DNA from: Tetragenococcus sp041859945
Lineage (GTDB): Bacteria; Bacillota; Bacilli; Lactobacillales; Enterococcaceae
Assembly (NCBI GenBank): GCA_041859945.1
Contig: JBFLGC010000037.1
Coordinates: 1-26,719 of the forward strand
Direction: 5' to 3'
DNA length: 26,719 nucleotides
Position 1 is the first letter of the stretch. Each line of letters starts with the position of its first letter. This document shows positions 14,560 to 21,712 of this stretch, piece after piece. The position numbers were made by a program, and so were the translations under genes. A model generated the notes under the pieces. The model saw only the letters and a program-made list of their open reading frames with translations. It did not search any database and was not told the DNA's origin.

Positions 14560-15980
14560 TTAAAGACACCTCCATCAAAAGGATCGATCGTGGGTTGGAC
14601 TTCTTGTTCTAACGCTTCTTGGGCATCGGGTCCTTTTTTCAAAACACGGATGATCAGATAGATCATGGTCGCCCCTAGCCCACTAAATAAGCTGAAATAA
14701 ACGATATTCGAAATCAAAAGAGAGGTTGCCGTCACATTCGGTGAGATACTGTCTTCGATTTTGAACAAGCCGTAAACGGTCCAAGGATAACGTCCCAGTT
14801 CGGTGACTAACCAACCACAGGTATTGGTAACAAAAGGCACAAATGTCGTTAAACCAACGACCCATAGCATCCACGGTTTCTCATACAAGGACGGTTTTTT
14901 CTTTCTCGTAAAGAATAAGCCTAAAGCTGCTACACCAAGCATCAAAAAACCAAAGCCGGCCATGATCCGAAAACTCCAGAACAAGGCATTGACCGGTGGA
15001 TAATAATTATCAGGACCGTGTTCAGCGATCATCTCTTCATTGAGCGTATTCATTCCTTCGACACTGCCAAAGGGTTGGTTATAGGCTAAAATACTCAACA
15101 TGTAAGGAACATGGATCCCAAAGACCCGCTTGTGTTCGGCTTCGTCCATCCAAGCAATCAAGGTCCATGCCGCAGGGTCGCCGGAATCTTCATAGAGCCC
15201 TTCTGTCGCCGCAAATTTCATCGGTTGATCTTCTACCAAAGCCTTCATTTGTAGATCGCCCGCGCCTAAAACGCCGATCGAACCAACTAAAGCCACGGTC
15301 AAGCCCAAGCGCAGTGATTTTTTATAGACGGTCTTACTCAATTCACTTATGGTGCCTTGTTTTAATAAGCGAAAGGCCGACATGCCCGCAATCAAGATAC
15401 CACCCATCGTTATGGCTGCGGTGATCACATGAGCAAATTCATAGACCACTTGCGGATTAGTGATCAAGGCACCGAAATCATTCATTTGGGCGCGACCATT
15501 CACGATCGTGTAGCCAACCGGATGTTGCATAAAGCTATTGGCGACCAAGATCCAAAAAGCCGACAGGATCGAGCCAAGTGCTACTAACCAAATAAAGGTC
15601 ACATGCAATTTGGGACTGACTCGGTTCCAAGTAAAGATCCACAAGCCTAAAAAAGTCGATTCCATAAAGAAGGCCAAAAGTGCTTCAACAGCTAAAGGAG
15701 CCCCAAAAATATCGCCCACAAAGCGTGAATAATCGGACCAGTTCATCCCAAATTGGAATTCTTGAATGATCCCCGTCACTACTCCGACTGCAAAACTCAA
15801 TAAGAAAATATTTCCCCAGAATTTTGCCATTTTTTTGTACGTTTCATCTTTTTTTATCACATAGGCCGTTTCCATGATCGCCACCACAAAAGCTGTGCCG
15901 ATCGAAAAGGGTACAAAGAAAAAGTGAAAGATCGTTGTCATGGCAAATTGGAATCTTCCCAATGTCACAATATCTGGCAT
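14556..15980 (-). CDS. cydA: Cytochrome bd oxidase subunit I
   Basis: A 474-residue membrane subunit that carries haems b558, b595 and d and reduces oxygen to water using quinol. His19 (TTIFHFFF) and His184 (VYEFAHVIT) are the expected haem ligands. Met340 (SFRIMAGFGFLM) corresponds to the b558 methionine. GDLQMKALVEDQPMKFAATEG (from 241) is the quinol-binding Q-loop, here short as in Gram-positives, and ELGRYPW (395-400) is conserved. GGAGGAG precedes the ATG. First gene of the operon. If the host is an enterococcus, which cannot make haem, activity would depend on exogenous haem. Confidence 0.97.
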   Translation of the reverse strand: MPDIVTLGRFQFAMTTIFHFFFVPFSIGTAFVVAIMETAYVIKKDETYKKMAKFWGNIFLLSFAVGVVTGIIQEFQFGMNWSDYSRFVGDIFGAPLAVEALLAFFMESTFLGLWIFTWNRVSPKLHVTFIWLVALGSILSAFWILVANSFMQHPVGYTIVNGRAQMNDFGALITNPQVVYEFAHVITAAITMGGILIAGMSAFRLLKQGTISELSKTVYKKSLRLGLTVALVGSIGVLGAGDLQMKALVEDQPMKFAATEGLYEDSGDPAAWTLIAWMDEAEHKRVFGIHVPYMLSILAYNQPFGSVEGMNTLNEEMIAEHGPDNYYPPVNALFWSFRIMAGFGFLMLGVAALGLFFTRKKKPSLYEKPWMLWVVGLTTFVPFVTNTCGWLVTELGRYPWTVYGLFKIEDSISPNVTATSLLISNIVYFSLFSGLGATMIYLIIRVLKKGPDAQEALEQEVQPTIDPFDGGVFK

Positions 15981-16020
15981 TTTTTACTCCTCCATCCACT
16001 CTTCATTTATCGAAGAGATC

Positions 16021-16049
16021 TAAATAATCATGTGAAAACTAGACTTCAA
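16021..16049 (-). promoter_or_regulatory. Candidate proximal promoter of cydA
   Basis: TTGAAG (16049-16044), a 17-base spacer and TATTTA (16026-16021) on the minus strand, just downstream of the terminator at 16069-16096. The spacer contains TTTTCACATG, which resembles half of a Rex site, but no full inverted site is present. Confidence 0.5.
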
Positions 16050-16068
16050 TAAAAAAATGATTCAAATG

Positions 16069-16096
16069 AAAAAGCCGAGTATACGCCCGACTCAAC
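16069..16096 (-). terminator. Terminator between rpiR and cydA
   Basis: Minus-strand GTTGAGT (16096-16090) pairs with ACTCGGC (16080-16074), two of the pairs being G-U, over a 9-base loop, and is followed by TTTTTC. It could end the rpiR message, a short RNA from the 16244-16285 promoter, or act as an attenuator for cyd. Confidence 0.6.
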
Positions 16097-16237
16097 ATTT
16101 ATCTTGAAGACAGTTGTCCACAAGATTTATGATATGCTTTTCCGTTAAAATTGCAATTAATTGGTTTGATCCAACGATGGTTTTCAGAACGGGTTTTGCT
16201 ATCACGCTTGAGATTCCGATTTATTTCTTTAAAAAAT
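16069..16237 (-). ncRNA. Candidate short RNA or cyd leader, about 165 nt
   Basis: Lies between a promoter-like sequence (16272-16244, minus) and the terminator at 16096-16069. No credible ORF is seen on this strand. It might be a free regulatory RNA or an attenuated cyd leader. The evidence is only promoter, terminator and absence of coding. Confidence 0.3.
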
Positions 16238-16243
16238 GTTCGT

Positions 16244-16285
16244 GTTTTACATATAAACATGTTCACATTCAACTAAACATGTTTA
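16244..16285 (-). promoter_or_regulatory. Promoter-like sequence with paired palindromic operators
   Basis: TAAACATGTTTA (16274-16285) is a perfect 12-bp palindrome. TAAACATGTTCA (16254-16265) repeats it with one change exactly 20 bp away, about two helical turns. The second lies in the 17-base spacer of TTGAAT (16272-16267) and TAAAAC (16249-16244) on the minus strand; the first lies just upstream of that -35 box. This geometry suits cooperative binding by a dimeric regulator, which I cannot identify. Confidence 0.5.
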
Positions 16286-16351
16286 ATTTTAGCTATAAAT
16301 GCGTACAAATCAACAGATAAGTTGTATGATAAGTAAGTAATCACTGGTGGT

Positions 16352-17047
16352 TCATTTGAATAAGGAATGGAGGGTTTGACTGAAAAGGATCTCAAATTGA
16401 TTAAGAGTGGTGCCAAAAAATAGCTGTGGTGCAAAATCAGTAAAGTTGGTCGGTGAGTAGGTTTGAGTGGCGATCGTTAAATCGGCTAGACGCCCGATTT
16501 GGGAATTTCTGTCACCGACAAAAGCGATCACCTTGATGCCATGTGTAACAGCTGTTTGGACGAGTTCGATAGTACGTTGCGTTTGTCCCGAATTTGAAAT
16601 CACCATGAGCAACAGATCCTCGCCGACCGTTTCTCGTAAGAATTCCAAGTGACTATTGGCGGTGGCGCGAAAGCCATACAAATTGAGGGCTTCTGAAAAG
16701 TAATTAGCCAAATTTTGGGAAAATCCATTGGCTAAGATCATGATGTTCTTCTCCTTGTAGGCAGACAATAATTCAATGAAGTCGGCGGCTTCTTTTGAAG
16801 TAACCGACTCTGGGATCGCTATATTCGACGACACATTCAAAAAAGCATAGGTCAACTCACTGTAACCAGAAAAACCAATTTTTTTCGATAGATTGACGAT
16901 ACTCGCCGTCGAAACAAAATTGGCCTTGGCTACTTGACGGATACCAATCGTTTTCAGCTCGCTTTTGTGTTGTTGCATGAAACGCAAAACTTGGGCTTCG
17001 GTCTCATTCAATTGGTACTTTTCGATTATTCCTTCCACATTCATCAT
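16352..17047 (-). CDS. RpiR-family transcriptional regulator (HTH plus SIS domain)
   Basis: About 231 residues. The N-terminal HTH_6 domain (1-75) shows TIGIRQVAKANFVSTASIVNLSKKIGFSGYSEL, the RpiR recognition region. Residues about 95-205 are an SIS sugar-phosphate-binding fold (IMILANGFSQNLANYFSEAL, LLMVISNSGQTQRTIELV with the SNSG turn, VIAFVGDRNSQI). Such regulators sense phosphosugars and control nearby uptake genes. I chose ATG 17047, with GGTGATC just before it; GTG 17053 and ATG 17044 are alternatives. Divergent from the MgsA-like/PTS genes with under 40 bp between them, so they are the likely targets. Confidence 0.9.
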   Translation of the reverse strand: MMNVEGIIEKYQLNETEAQVLRFMQQHKSELKTIGIRQVAKANFVSTASIVNLSKKIGFSGYSELTYAFLNVSSNIAIPESVTSKEAADFIELLSAYKEKNIMILANGFSQNLANYFSEALNLYGFRATANSHLEFLRETVGEDLLLMVISNSGQTQRTIELVQTAVTHGIKVIAFVGDRNSQIGRLADLTIATQTYSPTNFTDFAPQLFFGTTLNQFEILFSQTLHSLFK

Positions 17048-17076
17048 GATCACCTTATTTTTAAATTGATAGGAGA

Positions 17077-17085
17077 ATTATACCA
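17077..17085 (-). promoter_or_regulatory. Extended -10 promoter of the RpiR gene
   Basis: Minus-strand TGGTATAAT (17085-17077) is an extended -10 element (TGnTATAAT) with no strong -35 box. It overlaps the ribosome site and start codon of the divergent gene at 17085. The inferred start is near 17071. Confidence 0.5.
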
Positions 17086-17702
17086 TGGAAAAAGAAAAAA
17101 TTGTGCAAGATCCTTGGGCACGAACAACAACAAGAAACGGTTTAGCTGGCGATGAGGTCATTTCAGCCTTACAAAAGTCGATCCGCAAAGGCTATGAAAA
17201 AGAAGCGTGCGAATTTGCTTACGAAATGTACATCACCTCCCCGCAATTTGAAGACAAACTCTGGCGGCGACTCTTGGCCATTTCAGTCGAGGATATCGGG
17301 ATGGGTAATCCTGAAGCAGCCGTAATGATTCACAGCTTCAACCAAATGCGCCAGGAATTTCAATACAACGAATCGGACCGTTTGATGTTCATCATCCACG
17401 CCATTCGTTACCTTTGCCAATCAGAAAAGGATCGTTCTTCCGATTTGTTGAAAAATATCATCATCAAGAGTTTTGCCATGGGTTATGTCCCTGAGATCCC
17501 CGATTATGCCCTTGATAAACATACTACTCGTGGTCAAAAAATGGGCCGTGGTTCCGAACATTTCTTGAATGTCGCTAGCAAAGTCTATCCCCAAGCCGAA
17601 GTACACAACGACTATAAAGAACAATATGCGGAAATTTTAAAAAAATACGATCCCGATCACCAAGTCGAAAACGCGTTTAAATTCAACCCTTGGCAAGTCT
17701 AA
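17085..17702 (+). CDS. Stand-alone MgsA/RarA C-terminal-domain protein
   Basis: A 205-residue protein matching the C-terminal region of MgsA/RarA replication-associated ATPases: KSIRKGYEKEACEFAYEMY, LWRRLLAISVEDIGMGNPEAA, MFIIHAIRYLCQSEKDRSSD, IPDYALDKHTTRGQKMGRG. The AAA+ ATPase part of full-length MgsA (Walker A and B) is absent, and there is no sign of a truncated upstream half. Small solo versions of this domain occur beside sugar-PTS genes in Firmicutes; this is family knowledge. Its ATG follows AGGAG, and the PTS gene starts 25 bases after its stop, so the two form an operon. The biochemical role is unknown. Confidence 0.8.
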   Translation: MEKEKIVQDPWARTTTRNGLAGDEVISALQKSIRKGYEKEACEFAYEMYITSPQFEDKLWRRLLAISVEDIGMGNPEAAVMIHSFNQMRQEFQYNESDRLMFIIHAIRYLCQSEKDRSSDLLKNIIIKSFAMGYVPEIPDYALDKHTTRGQKMGRGSEHFLNVASKVYPQAEVHNDYKEQYAEILKKYDPDHQVENAFKFNPWQV

Positions 17703-17727
17703 GCCATTTATTTAAAAGGAGAAAAAA

Positions 17728-19029
17728 ATGGAAAATTCATCTAGTATGGTCGATAAACTGAACGGCTTTTTAAGTCCTTTCGCCGCCAAGCTCGGCAACC
17801 AGCGTCACTTGCAAGCCATCTCGAACGGAATGATGTTTAGCTTACCTTTTATTGTGATCGGTTCTTTCTTTTTGATTTTCGCGAACCCACCAATCAACAT
17901 GGATCAATATGATCCGACCACCGCTAATTTTTTCATGCATTTTTTAGCAAGCTGGAAAGATTTTGCCGTCGCTCATTATGATATCATCACGGCACCCTAT
18001 AATTTGACCATGGGGATCATGGGGCTGATCAGTGCTTTTGGGATCGCCTTTTCCTTGTCCGGCACTTATAAATTGAATGCCTCAATGAACGGTATGATCG
18101 CGGCTGTGACTTTTATCATGGTCTGCACCCCCGTCACGGAAGGTACCATCAGTCTCAACTATTTGGGTTCCAATGGGTTGTTTGTTGCGATCATCATCGG
18201 TTTATGTGTCGTTGAGATTTGTCGCTTTTTCGAAGTCAAAAATATCAAATTGTCCTTACCCGATAGTGTGCCGCCCATGGTCGCCACTTTTATCAACACG
18301 CTGATCCCCCTTTTGACCAACATCATTATTTTCTATGGCTTAAATTTGATTTTTGTAGCGACGACAGATAAAATTTTCCCTGAAGCGATCATGCAAGTCT
18401 TGACGCCAGCGACGGATATCGCCGGCAGTTTAGGTGGCTTTTTATTGATCGTGACTTTAGGAAATATCTTGTGGTTGTTTGGCATCAACGGTTCTTCGAT
18501 CATTTTCCCCATCGTCTTTACCTTGGGATTGGCGCAATCTGGCTATAACGCCGAACAATTGAGCAATGGCGAAACTATGACGCACCTGATGAACCTGCAA
18601 ATGTTTCGGATTTCTGTCATGGGCGGCGCCGGCTCAACGTTGGGGCTGATCCTTTTGATGTTACGTAGCAAAGTTCCTGAATTCAAGACCATTGGCAAAC
18701 TTTCCTTGATCCCAGGTATTTGCTCGATCAACGAACCAGTGATTTTCGGCATCCCGATCGTCTTGAATCCGATTTTAGCCTTTCCATTCTTATTAGCTCC
18801 AGTTGTGAATTTGCTTTTGACTTATTTCGCTCAAAAAATCGGCTTGATCGGCTTAGGCTTTATTATCGATCCATCCTTCACACCCTTTTTTGCCCAAGCC
18901 TATCTTTCCAGCATGGACTGGCGCAATGTCGTCTTCTCACTGCTACTGATTTTGATCAGTGCGGCGATTTACTATCCTTTCTTCAAAGTCCTCGAAAAAA
19001 ATCGCCTAGCCGCTGAAGGCATTGCCTAA
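17728..19029 (+). CDS. celB: PTS lactose/cellobiose-family EIIC sugar permease
   Basis: A 433-residue integral membrane permease of the Lac-family PTS EIIC type. About ten membrane helices start near residue 34 (GMMFSLPFIVIGSFFLI). LPDSVPPMVA (177-186) and SINEPVIFGIP (333-343, with the conserved N-E-P substrate motif) are family signatures. It carries a beta-glucoside or oligosaccharide across the membrane while EIIB phosphorylates it. No EIIA, EIIB or glycosidase gene lies beside it, so it must borrow them from elsewhere. AAAAGGAG precedes the ATG. Substrate is inferred only at family level. Confidence 0.9.
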   Translation: MENSSSMVDKLNGFLSPFAAKLGNQRHLQAISNGMMFSLPFIVIGSFFLIFANPPINMDQYDPTTANFFMHFLASWKDFAVAHYDIITAPYNLTMGIMGLISAFGIAFSLSGTYKLNASMNGMIAAVTFIMVCTPVTEGTISLNYLGSNGLFVAIIIGLCVVEICRFFEVKNIKLSLPDSVPPMVATFINTLIPLLTNIIIFYGLNLIFVATTDKIFPEAIMQVLTPATDIAGSLGGFLLIVTLGNILWLFGINGSSIIFPIVFTLGLAQSGYNAEQLSNGETMTHLMNLQMFRISVMGGAGSTLGLILLMLRSKVPEFKTIGKLSLIPGICSINEPVIFGIPIVLNPILAFPFLLAPVVNLLLTYFAQKIGLIGLGFIIDPSFTPFFAQAYLSSMDWRNVVFSLLLILISAAIYYPFFKVLEKNRLAAEGIA

Positions 19030-19036
19030 CTTAAAC

Positions 19037-19067
19037 AAAAAGCCACGGACTTTTCCGTGGCTTTTTT
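19037..19067 (+). terminator. Terminator of the PTS operon
   Basis: AGCCACGGA (19041-19049) pairs with TCCGTGGCT (19054-19062), flanked by AAAA and TTTTTT, so it can work in both directions. Confidence 0.92.
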
Positions 19068-19097
19068 GTTTAAGAAGGCCTTCCCAGAGGACAGATC

Positions 19098-19345
19098 ATT
19101 GCGAACACTACTTTCCAATTCTTTTGGCTGCTTTTCCTGATTGCGGACATTACTTTTCAATTCTTTTGTCCGCTTTCCTTGATTGCGGACACTACTTTTC
19201 AATTTCTTTGGCTGCTTTTCTTGATTGCGGACATTACTTTTCAATTTCTTTGGCCGCTCTCCTCGATTGCGGACACTACTTTCGCTTTCTTTTGTTCGCT
19301 TTCCTTGATTGCGGACATTACTTTCGCTTTCTTTTGGCCTTTCAA
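19098..19345. repeat. 42-bp tandem repeat array, about six units
   Basis: Units start at 19098, 19140, 19182, 19224, 19266 and 19308 (last one partial), each beginning ATTGCGGAC or a close variant. A typical unit contains ACTTTTCAATTCTTTTG and a variable CCGCTTTCCTTG end. The period is a multiple of three and both strands stay open, the minus strand encoding a 14-residue repeat around SxVRNQxKRxKEL. No start codon with a ribosome site is found, so I treat it as a repeat and not a gene. A related unit is at 3309-3333. Confidence 0.9.
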
Positions 19346-19368
19346 ATAAAACCGCTACGAAAAAACAA

Positions 19369-19397
19369 TTGAACGGTCACGATTTCCATGCTATTAT
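19369..19397 (+). promoter_or_regulatory. Sigma-A promoter of the ferredoxin-NADP reductase gene
   Basis: TTGAAC (19369-19374), a 17-base spacer and TATTAT (19392-19397). The inferred start near 19404 falls inside the Fur box. Confidence 0.8.
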
Positions 19398-19400
19398 ATT

Positions 19401-19419
19401 GATATTGAGAATCATTATC
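19401..19419. promoter_or_regulatory. Fur box over the transcription start
   Basis: GATATTGAGAATCATTATC matches the 19-base Fur consensus GATAATGATAATCATTATC at 17 positions. It sits directly after the -10 box, where bound Fur would block transcription under iron-replete conditions. Confidence 0.82.
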
Positions 19420-19439
19420 AATAAAAAAAGGAGAAAAAG

Positions 19440-20450
19440 ATGACTGAAACGATTTCAGATGTCGTGATCATCGGTGGCGGACCAGCGGGATTATACGCTA
19501 GCTTTTATGGTGGTTTACGAGGATTGACCGTCACATTATTAGAAGGCAGCGAGGAACTAGGAGGAAAATTAAACTTTTATCCAGAAAAGTTTGTCTGGGA
19601 TGTGGGTGCTTTGCCACCAACCAAAGGCAAGCAAATCAAACAAAACTTGATTGATCAGGCCAGTACGTTTGGCGCTGCTCTGCTTACCAACACCAAAGTC
19701 ACCGGCATCGGCAGTGAAGCAGGACACTTTACCGTGACCGCTGCTAAAGGACAAGTCTATTCTTGTCGCGCGATTTTATTTGCGACAGGTGGTGGTATCG
19801 TGACGCCAGTCCAATTAGATGTTCCCATCGCTAGGGATTGTCAAGCTAGGATCCATTACGTATTTCCGAATCAACAATTGATCCAAAATAAAAAAGTAGT
19901 TGTTACGGGCGGTGGCAATTCAGCCGTAGACTATGCTAATGACTGTCTAAAATTAGGCTGTGAGGTTACACTTCTTTACCGAGGGAATACCTTGAAGGCT
20001 CACGAGGCAGCAGTGGCTCAGTTTATCAAAAATGGGGGTCATTTGCTTTTAGAACAAACGATCAAAACCATCCATTCTGAGGGGAAAGCCATGCTTCTTG
20101 AACTTTCTGAAGCCGATCGTCTACTCTCCTGTGACCACCTGATCGTACAATATGGTCATCAACATGAACGCAGTCTCCTTAATGAGCTACCCTTTGATTT
20201 TGCTACAGAAGATGACATCTTTTTTCACTGTGAACAAGCAACAATCACTAACGTCCCGGGCATTTTTGCGGCCGGCGATGTCCATCATTCTGCCTCCAAA
20301 TTACGTTTATTAGCCGGAGCTTTTCAAGACGGCGCCTATAGCATCAACCAGATCAAAACCTATCTAACACCAGAAAGTCCCGACTATGGGAAAGTTTCGT
20401 CACATAATCCCTTATTCGCGGAAAAAAATCAACAATTGCTAAAGGATTAG
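19440..20450 (+). CDS. Ferredoxin--NADP(+) reductase, thioredoxin-reductase-like type
   Basis: A 336-residue FAD/NAD(P)H flavoprotein. GGGPAG (12-17) is the FAD-binding Rossmann motif, VVVTGGGNSAVDYA (153-166) the NADPH-binding one, and IFAAGDV near residue 280 the second FAD contact. The CxxC redox pair of thioredoxin reductase is missing (ARDCQARI lies there), which places it with the YumC-type ferredoxin/flavodoxin-NADP reductases. These pass electrons between NADPH and ferredoxin or flavodoxin. The Fur box suggests iron-limited induction. AAAGGAG precedes the ATG. A monocistronic unit, convergent with recA. Confidence 0.9.
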   Translation: MTETISDVVIIGGGPAGLYASFYGGLRGLTVTLLEGSEELGGKLNFYPEKFVWDVGALPPTKGKQIKQNLIDQASTFGAALLTNTKVTGIGSEAGHFTVTAAKGQVYSCRAILFATGGGIVTPVQLDVPIARDCQARIHYVFPNQQLIQNKKVVVTGGGNSAVDYANDCLKLGCEVTLLYRGNTLKAHEAAVAQFIKNGGHLLLEQTIKTIHSEGKAMLLELSEADRLLSCDHLIVQYGHQHERSLLNELPFDFATEDDIFFHCEQATITNVPGIFAAGDVHHSASKLRLLAGAFQDGAYSINQIKTYLTPESPDYGKVSSHNPLFAEKNQQLLKD

Positions 20451-20460
20451 AAAGAGTCTC

Positions 20461-20476
20461 GTTTACCTAGGTAAAC
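20461..20476. repeat. 16-bp perfect palindrome, copy 1
   Basis: GTTTACCTAGGTAAAC, about 10 bases after the reductase stop. A 14-base direct copy lies at 20545-20558 on the other side of the shared terminator. Confidence 0.7.
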
Positions 20477-20500
20477 TTAACTTTTTATTTTATAAAAAAG

Positions 20501-20534
20501 CAGGTGCTCAGCTTTTATAGTAAGCACCTGTTTT
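20501..20534. terminator. Bidirectional terminator between the reductase gene and recA
   Basis: CAGGTGCT (20501-20508) pairs with AGCACCTG (20523-20530). TTTT follows on the plus strand and six T on the minus strand, serving both convergent genes. Confidence 0.85.
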
Positions 20535-20544
20535 CGCCTAGTAA

Positions 20545-20558
20545 TTACCTAGGTAAAC
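20545..20558. repeat. Palindrome copy 2 (TTACCTAGGTAAAC)
   Basis: Shares 14 bases with 20463-20476; the core TTACCTAGGTAA is palindromic. It lies just after the recA stop. Confidence 0.7.
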
Positions 20559-20561
20559 TGT

Positions 20562-21611
20562 TTAGTCTTCTAATGGTAGTTCTTCTTGTTCTTCAGTTGG
20601 CTTTTCTTCTAATGTTTTGCCATCACCGATTCCATATGCGTCACGGACTTTAGCTGAGACTTCAGCGACCATATCGGGATGTTCAGTCATATAGTTTTTG
20701 ACATTCTCCCGACCTTGACCGATCCGATCTCCTTCATAAGAATACCAAGCACCACTCTTATTGATGATATCTTTTTCTGCGGCCATATCCAACAATTCAC
20801 CGACTTGAGAAATGCCTAGTCCATACATGATATCGACTTCGGCCACTTTAAAGGGCGGAGCGACCTTGTTTTTCACGACTTTGATCTTGGTCCGATTTCC
20901 AATGATATCAGTGCCTGACTTCAATTGTTCCGCCCGACGCACTTCTAGACGCACCGTCGCATAGAATTTTAAAGCGCGCCCTCCTGGTGTTGTTTCAGGA
21001 TTACCAAACATCACCCCAACTTTTTCGCGGATCTGATTGATAAAGATTGCGATCGTTTTGGTTTTGTTAATTGTTCCAGAAAGCTTGCGCATCGCCTGCG
21101 ACATCATCCGTGCTTGCAGACCGACATGGGCATCACCCATTTCGCCATCGATTTCAGCCCGTGGCACCAAGGCCGCTACCGAGTCGATCACGACGATATC
21201 GACCGCACCACTTGATACAAGCGCATCAGCGATTTCCAAGCCTTGTTCACCCGTGTCTGGTTGCGAAAGTAATAGTTCATCGATATCGACACCTAAATTT
21301 TGCGCATATTGTGGATCTAAGGCATTTTCGGCATCAATAAAAGCGGCGGTCCCGCCATTTTTTTGGACCTCGGCGATTGCATGCAAGGCCACTGTCGTTT
21401 TCCCAGAACTTTCAGGCCCGTAGATTTCTACGATCCGACCCCGTGGATACCCGCCGACGCCTAAAGCCACGTCTAAGGCCAGTGAACCACTAGGAACAGT
21501 CGAGATCCGTTGGTCCGCTTTTTCGCCCAACTTCATGATCGAACCTTTCCCATAATTCTTTTCTATCTTTTTTAATGCAGCATCTAAGGCTGCTTTACGA
21601 TCATCTACCAC
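20562..21611 (-). CDS. recA: Recombinase RecA
   Basis: A 349-residue RecA. Walker A GPESSGKT (65-72), Walker B VDIVVIDSVAAL (about 136-147), the loop L2 region GVMFGNPETTPGGRALKFYA and the acidic C-terminal tail EEQEELPLED are all present. It forms filaments on single-stranded DNA, drives strand exchange, and stimulates LexA (and possibly phage repressor) cleavage. The start is GTG 21611 behind AGGAGG. A near-consensus LexA site lies upstream at 21683-21696, in the gap behind cinA. Full length and intact. Confidence 0.98.
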   Translation of the reverse strand: MVDDRKAALDAALKKIEKNYGKGSIMKLGEKADQRISTVPSGSLALDVALGVGGYPRGRIVEIYGPESSGKTTVALHAIAEVQKNGGTAAFIDAENALDPQYAQNLGVDIDELLLSQPDTGEQGLEIADALVSSGAVDIVVIDSVAALVPRAEIDGEMGDAHVGLQARMMSQAMRKLSGTINKTKTIAIFINQIREKVGVMFGNPETTPGGRALKFYATVRLEVRRAEQLKSGTDIIGNRTKIKVVKNKVAPPFKVAEVDIMYGLGISQVGELLDMAAEKDIINKSGAWYSYEGDRIGQGRENVKNYMTEHPDMVAEVSAKVRDAYGIGDGKTLEEKPTEEQEELPLED

Positions 21612-21682
21612 TAAATATAATCCTCCTTTAGTTTTTTGCTATCCCTATCATAGCTTTTTTTCTCATAAAAAGCAAGAAAAAT

Positions 21683-21696
21683 CGAACGAACATTCC
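21683..21696. promoter_or_regulatory. LexA (SOS) box upstream of recA
   Basis: CGAACGAACATTCC fits the Gram-positive SOS box CGAACN4GTTCG with two deviations in the right half. It is about 70 bases upstream of the recA start, as in other Firmicutes. Confidence 0.65.
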
Positions 21697-21712
21697 CTTT
21701 TCTTTCAATTTC

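Noticed and set aside
16027..16043. Possible Rex site in the cydA promoter spacer
   Set aside because: Only one half-site-like TTTTCACATG is present, without the second inverted half required by the Rex consensus.
19022..19372. Long plus-strand ORF of 116 codons and minus-strand ORF of 72 codons across the 42-bp repeats
   Set aside because: Both are open only because the repeat period is a multiple of three. They run through the PTS terminator and lack a start codon with a ribosome site.
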